Made by a program: the position numbers and the translations under genes
Origin: Clostridia bacterium
Lineage (GTDB): Bacteria; Bacillota; Clostridia; Christensenellales; Aristaeellaceae
Reading direction: 5' to 3'
Assembly (NCBI GenBank): GCA_024404395.1
Contig: JAKSPZ010000055.1
Location: 1 to 6,680, forward strand
DNA length: 6,680 bases
Shown: positions 6,113 to 6,680 of the stretch, piece after piece
Numbering within the stretch: position 1 is the stretch's first letter
Layout of the letters: every line of letters begins with the position of its first letter
The notes under the pieces: model-generated
What the model saw: the letters and a program-made list of their open reading frames with translations, nothing else
The model's database searches: none
What the model was told of the DNA's origin: nothing

Positions 6113-6680
6113 ATGTTCAAACTCAAAAAGGTGAACTGCAAGCGCGCCCTTGCGTGCCTGTTGGTTCTGTTTTCCCTGCTGACCGTATGGGCTTATGCGG
6201 AGTCCGCGGCGGACAACTATGTTCCCCGTGAGTCCGTTGATATGGAAGAAGTTGACGCCATCGTCGCCGAGAAGGCAGCCGAAGGTTCCGATCCCGAGAT
6301 CGACATCGTCGGCAGTCTGAAGAAGATCGTCAACAACACGGGCTTTGCTCAGGGCGAATGGCGTCAGTACGCCATGATCGCCGTGGCCTGCCTGCTTCTG
6401 TACCTGGCCATCGTCAAGCAGTTCGAGCCGCTGTTGCTGCTCCCCATTGCATTTGGTATGCTGCTGGCCAATCTGCCCGCCGCGGGTCTGATGAGCCATC
6501 CCCACTTCTCCTTCTACGACACCCTTCAGGAGGCGGTCGTTCAGGCGAAGGCACTGGGTAAGGATACCAGTGATATCATCTGGCGCTTCGACGAAGCTGC
6601 CGGCGTGATGCGCTACAGCCTGCAGACGGCCAACGGCGGTCTGCTGTACTACCTGTACCACGGCGTCAAGTGGGGCATTT
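6113..6680 (+). CDS. OadB/MmdB-like Na+-translocating decarboxylase beta subunit (3' truncated)
   Basis: The open frame runs to the window edge and gives 189 residues. The diagnostic OadB segment YLAIVKQFEPLLLLPIAFG lies at residues 97-115, within the first membrane region 86-120, and GGLLYYLYHGVK at 175-186 matches the family's GGLLYxLYxGVKxGI. In the family this multi-spanning subunit decarboxylates carboxybiotin and exports Na+. The catalytic Asp and other key residues lie beyond the edge. Two additions are notable. First, residues 1-29 look like a signal peptide (basic start, hydrophobic core, W-A-Y-A end), followed by an acidic stretch before the canonical start near SLKKIVNNTGF (68-78). 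Second, about 50 residues (125-174) are inserted between the first membrane region and GGLLYYLY. GGAGGG at 6101-6106, 6 bases before ATG6113, supports this start rather than an internal one. It is 33 bases downstream of the biotin carrier gene. Confidence 0.92.
   Translation, partial: MFKLKKVNCKRALACLLVLFSLLTVWAYAESAADNYVPRESVDMEEVDAIVAEKAAEGSDPEIDIVGSLKKIVNNTGFAQGEWRQYAMIAVACLLLYLAIVKQFEPLLLLPIAFGMLLANLPAAGLMSHPHFSFYDTLQEAVVQAKALGKDTSDIIWRFDEAAGVMRYSLQTANGGLLYYLYHGVKWGI

Noticed and set aside
6107..6661. 184-codon open frame on the - strand opposite the OadB-like gene
   Set aside because: The + strand reads a clear OadB family protein here, so the antisense frame is a shadow.
3806..6680. 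Oxaloacetate decarboxylase (oadA-type) or acetyl-CoA carboxylase operon
   Set aside because: The first gene is a crotonase-fold acyl-CoA carboxyltransferase, not a TIM-barrel OadA. The presence of OadG- and OadB-like genes without biotin carboxylase does not fit acetyl-CoA carboxylase.
1..6680. CRISPR array, tRNA/rRNA genes, insertion sequences, phage or defence genes
   Set aside because: I found no regularly spaced direct repeats outside coding low-complexity regions, no transposase or integrase motifs, and no RNA gene signatures.

Overview
The window looks like chromosomal DNA from an anaerobic, fairly GC-rich member of the Firmicutes, most likely a Clostridia/Oscillospiraceae-type gut bacterium. 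This is inferred from strong AGGAGG-type ribosome binding sites, a sodium-pump decarboxylase operon, FmdE and DUF3786 family genes typical of strict anaerobes, and a 'TEAPT'-rich two-TM surface protein of a style common in those bacteria. No taxonomic marker gene is present, so this remains an inference.

Left part (1-1863, + strand): the last 39 codons of an unidentified gene are followed by three closely spaced genes. These are a flavodoxin-family protein, an FmdE-family protein with a C-terminal zinc ribbon, and a DUF3786 protein. The set ends at a strong hairpin terminator (about 1836-1863) that lies between convergent genes and can serve both strands.

Middle part (1872-3560, - strand): one gene encodes a 562-residue membrane-anchored protein. 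It has two N-terminal TM helices, Pro/Thr/Glu-rich linkers and four cysteine modules (C-x20-22-C-x2-C) arranged as a tandem duplication. It has a well-formed extended -10 sigma-A-type promoter at 3604-3632. The 245-base divergent intergenic region also holds the leader of the right-hand operon, with a perfect 12-bp palindrome.

Right part (3806-6680, + strand): four genes in the order carboxyltransferase, OadG-like small membrane subunit, biotin carrier protein, and OadB-like beta subunit (cut by the window end). This matches the mmdA-D-C-B order of sodium-translocating methylmalonyl-CoA decarboxylases. The carboxyltransferase should move CO2 from an acyl-CoA to the biotin on the carrier protein. 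The OadB-like subunit would then decarboxylate carboxybiotin and export Na+, with the OadG-like subunit holding the complex together. No biotin carboxylase is seen, which favours a decarboxylase pump over an acyl-CoA carboxylase. The carboxyltransferase departs from the classical MmdA family at several active-site motifs, and the beta subunit has an added N-terminal signal-peptide-like extension and a loop insertion. The complex may therefore be a divergent branch whose acyl-CoA substrate is not certain.
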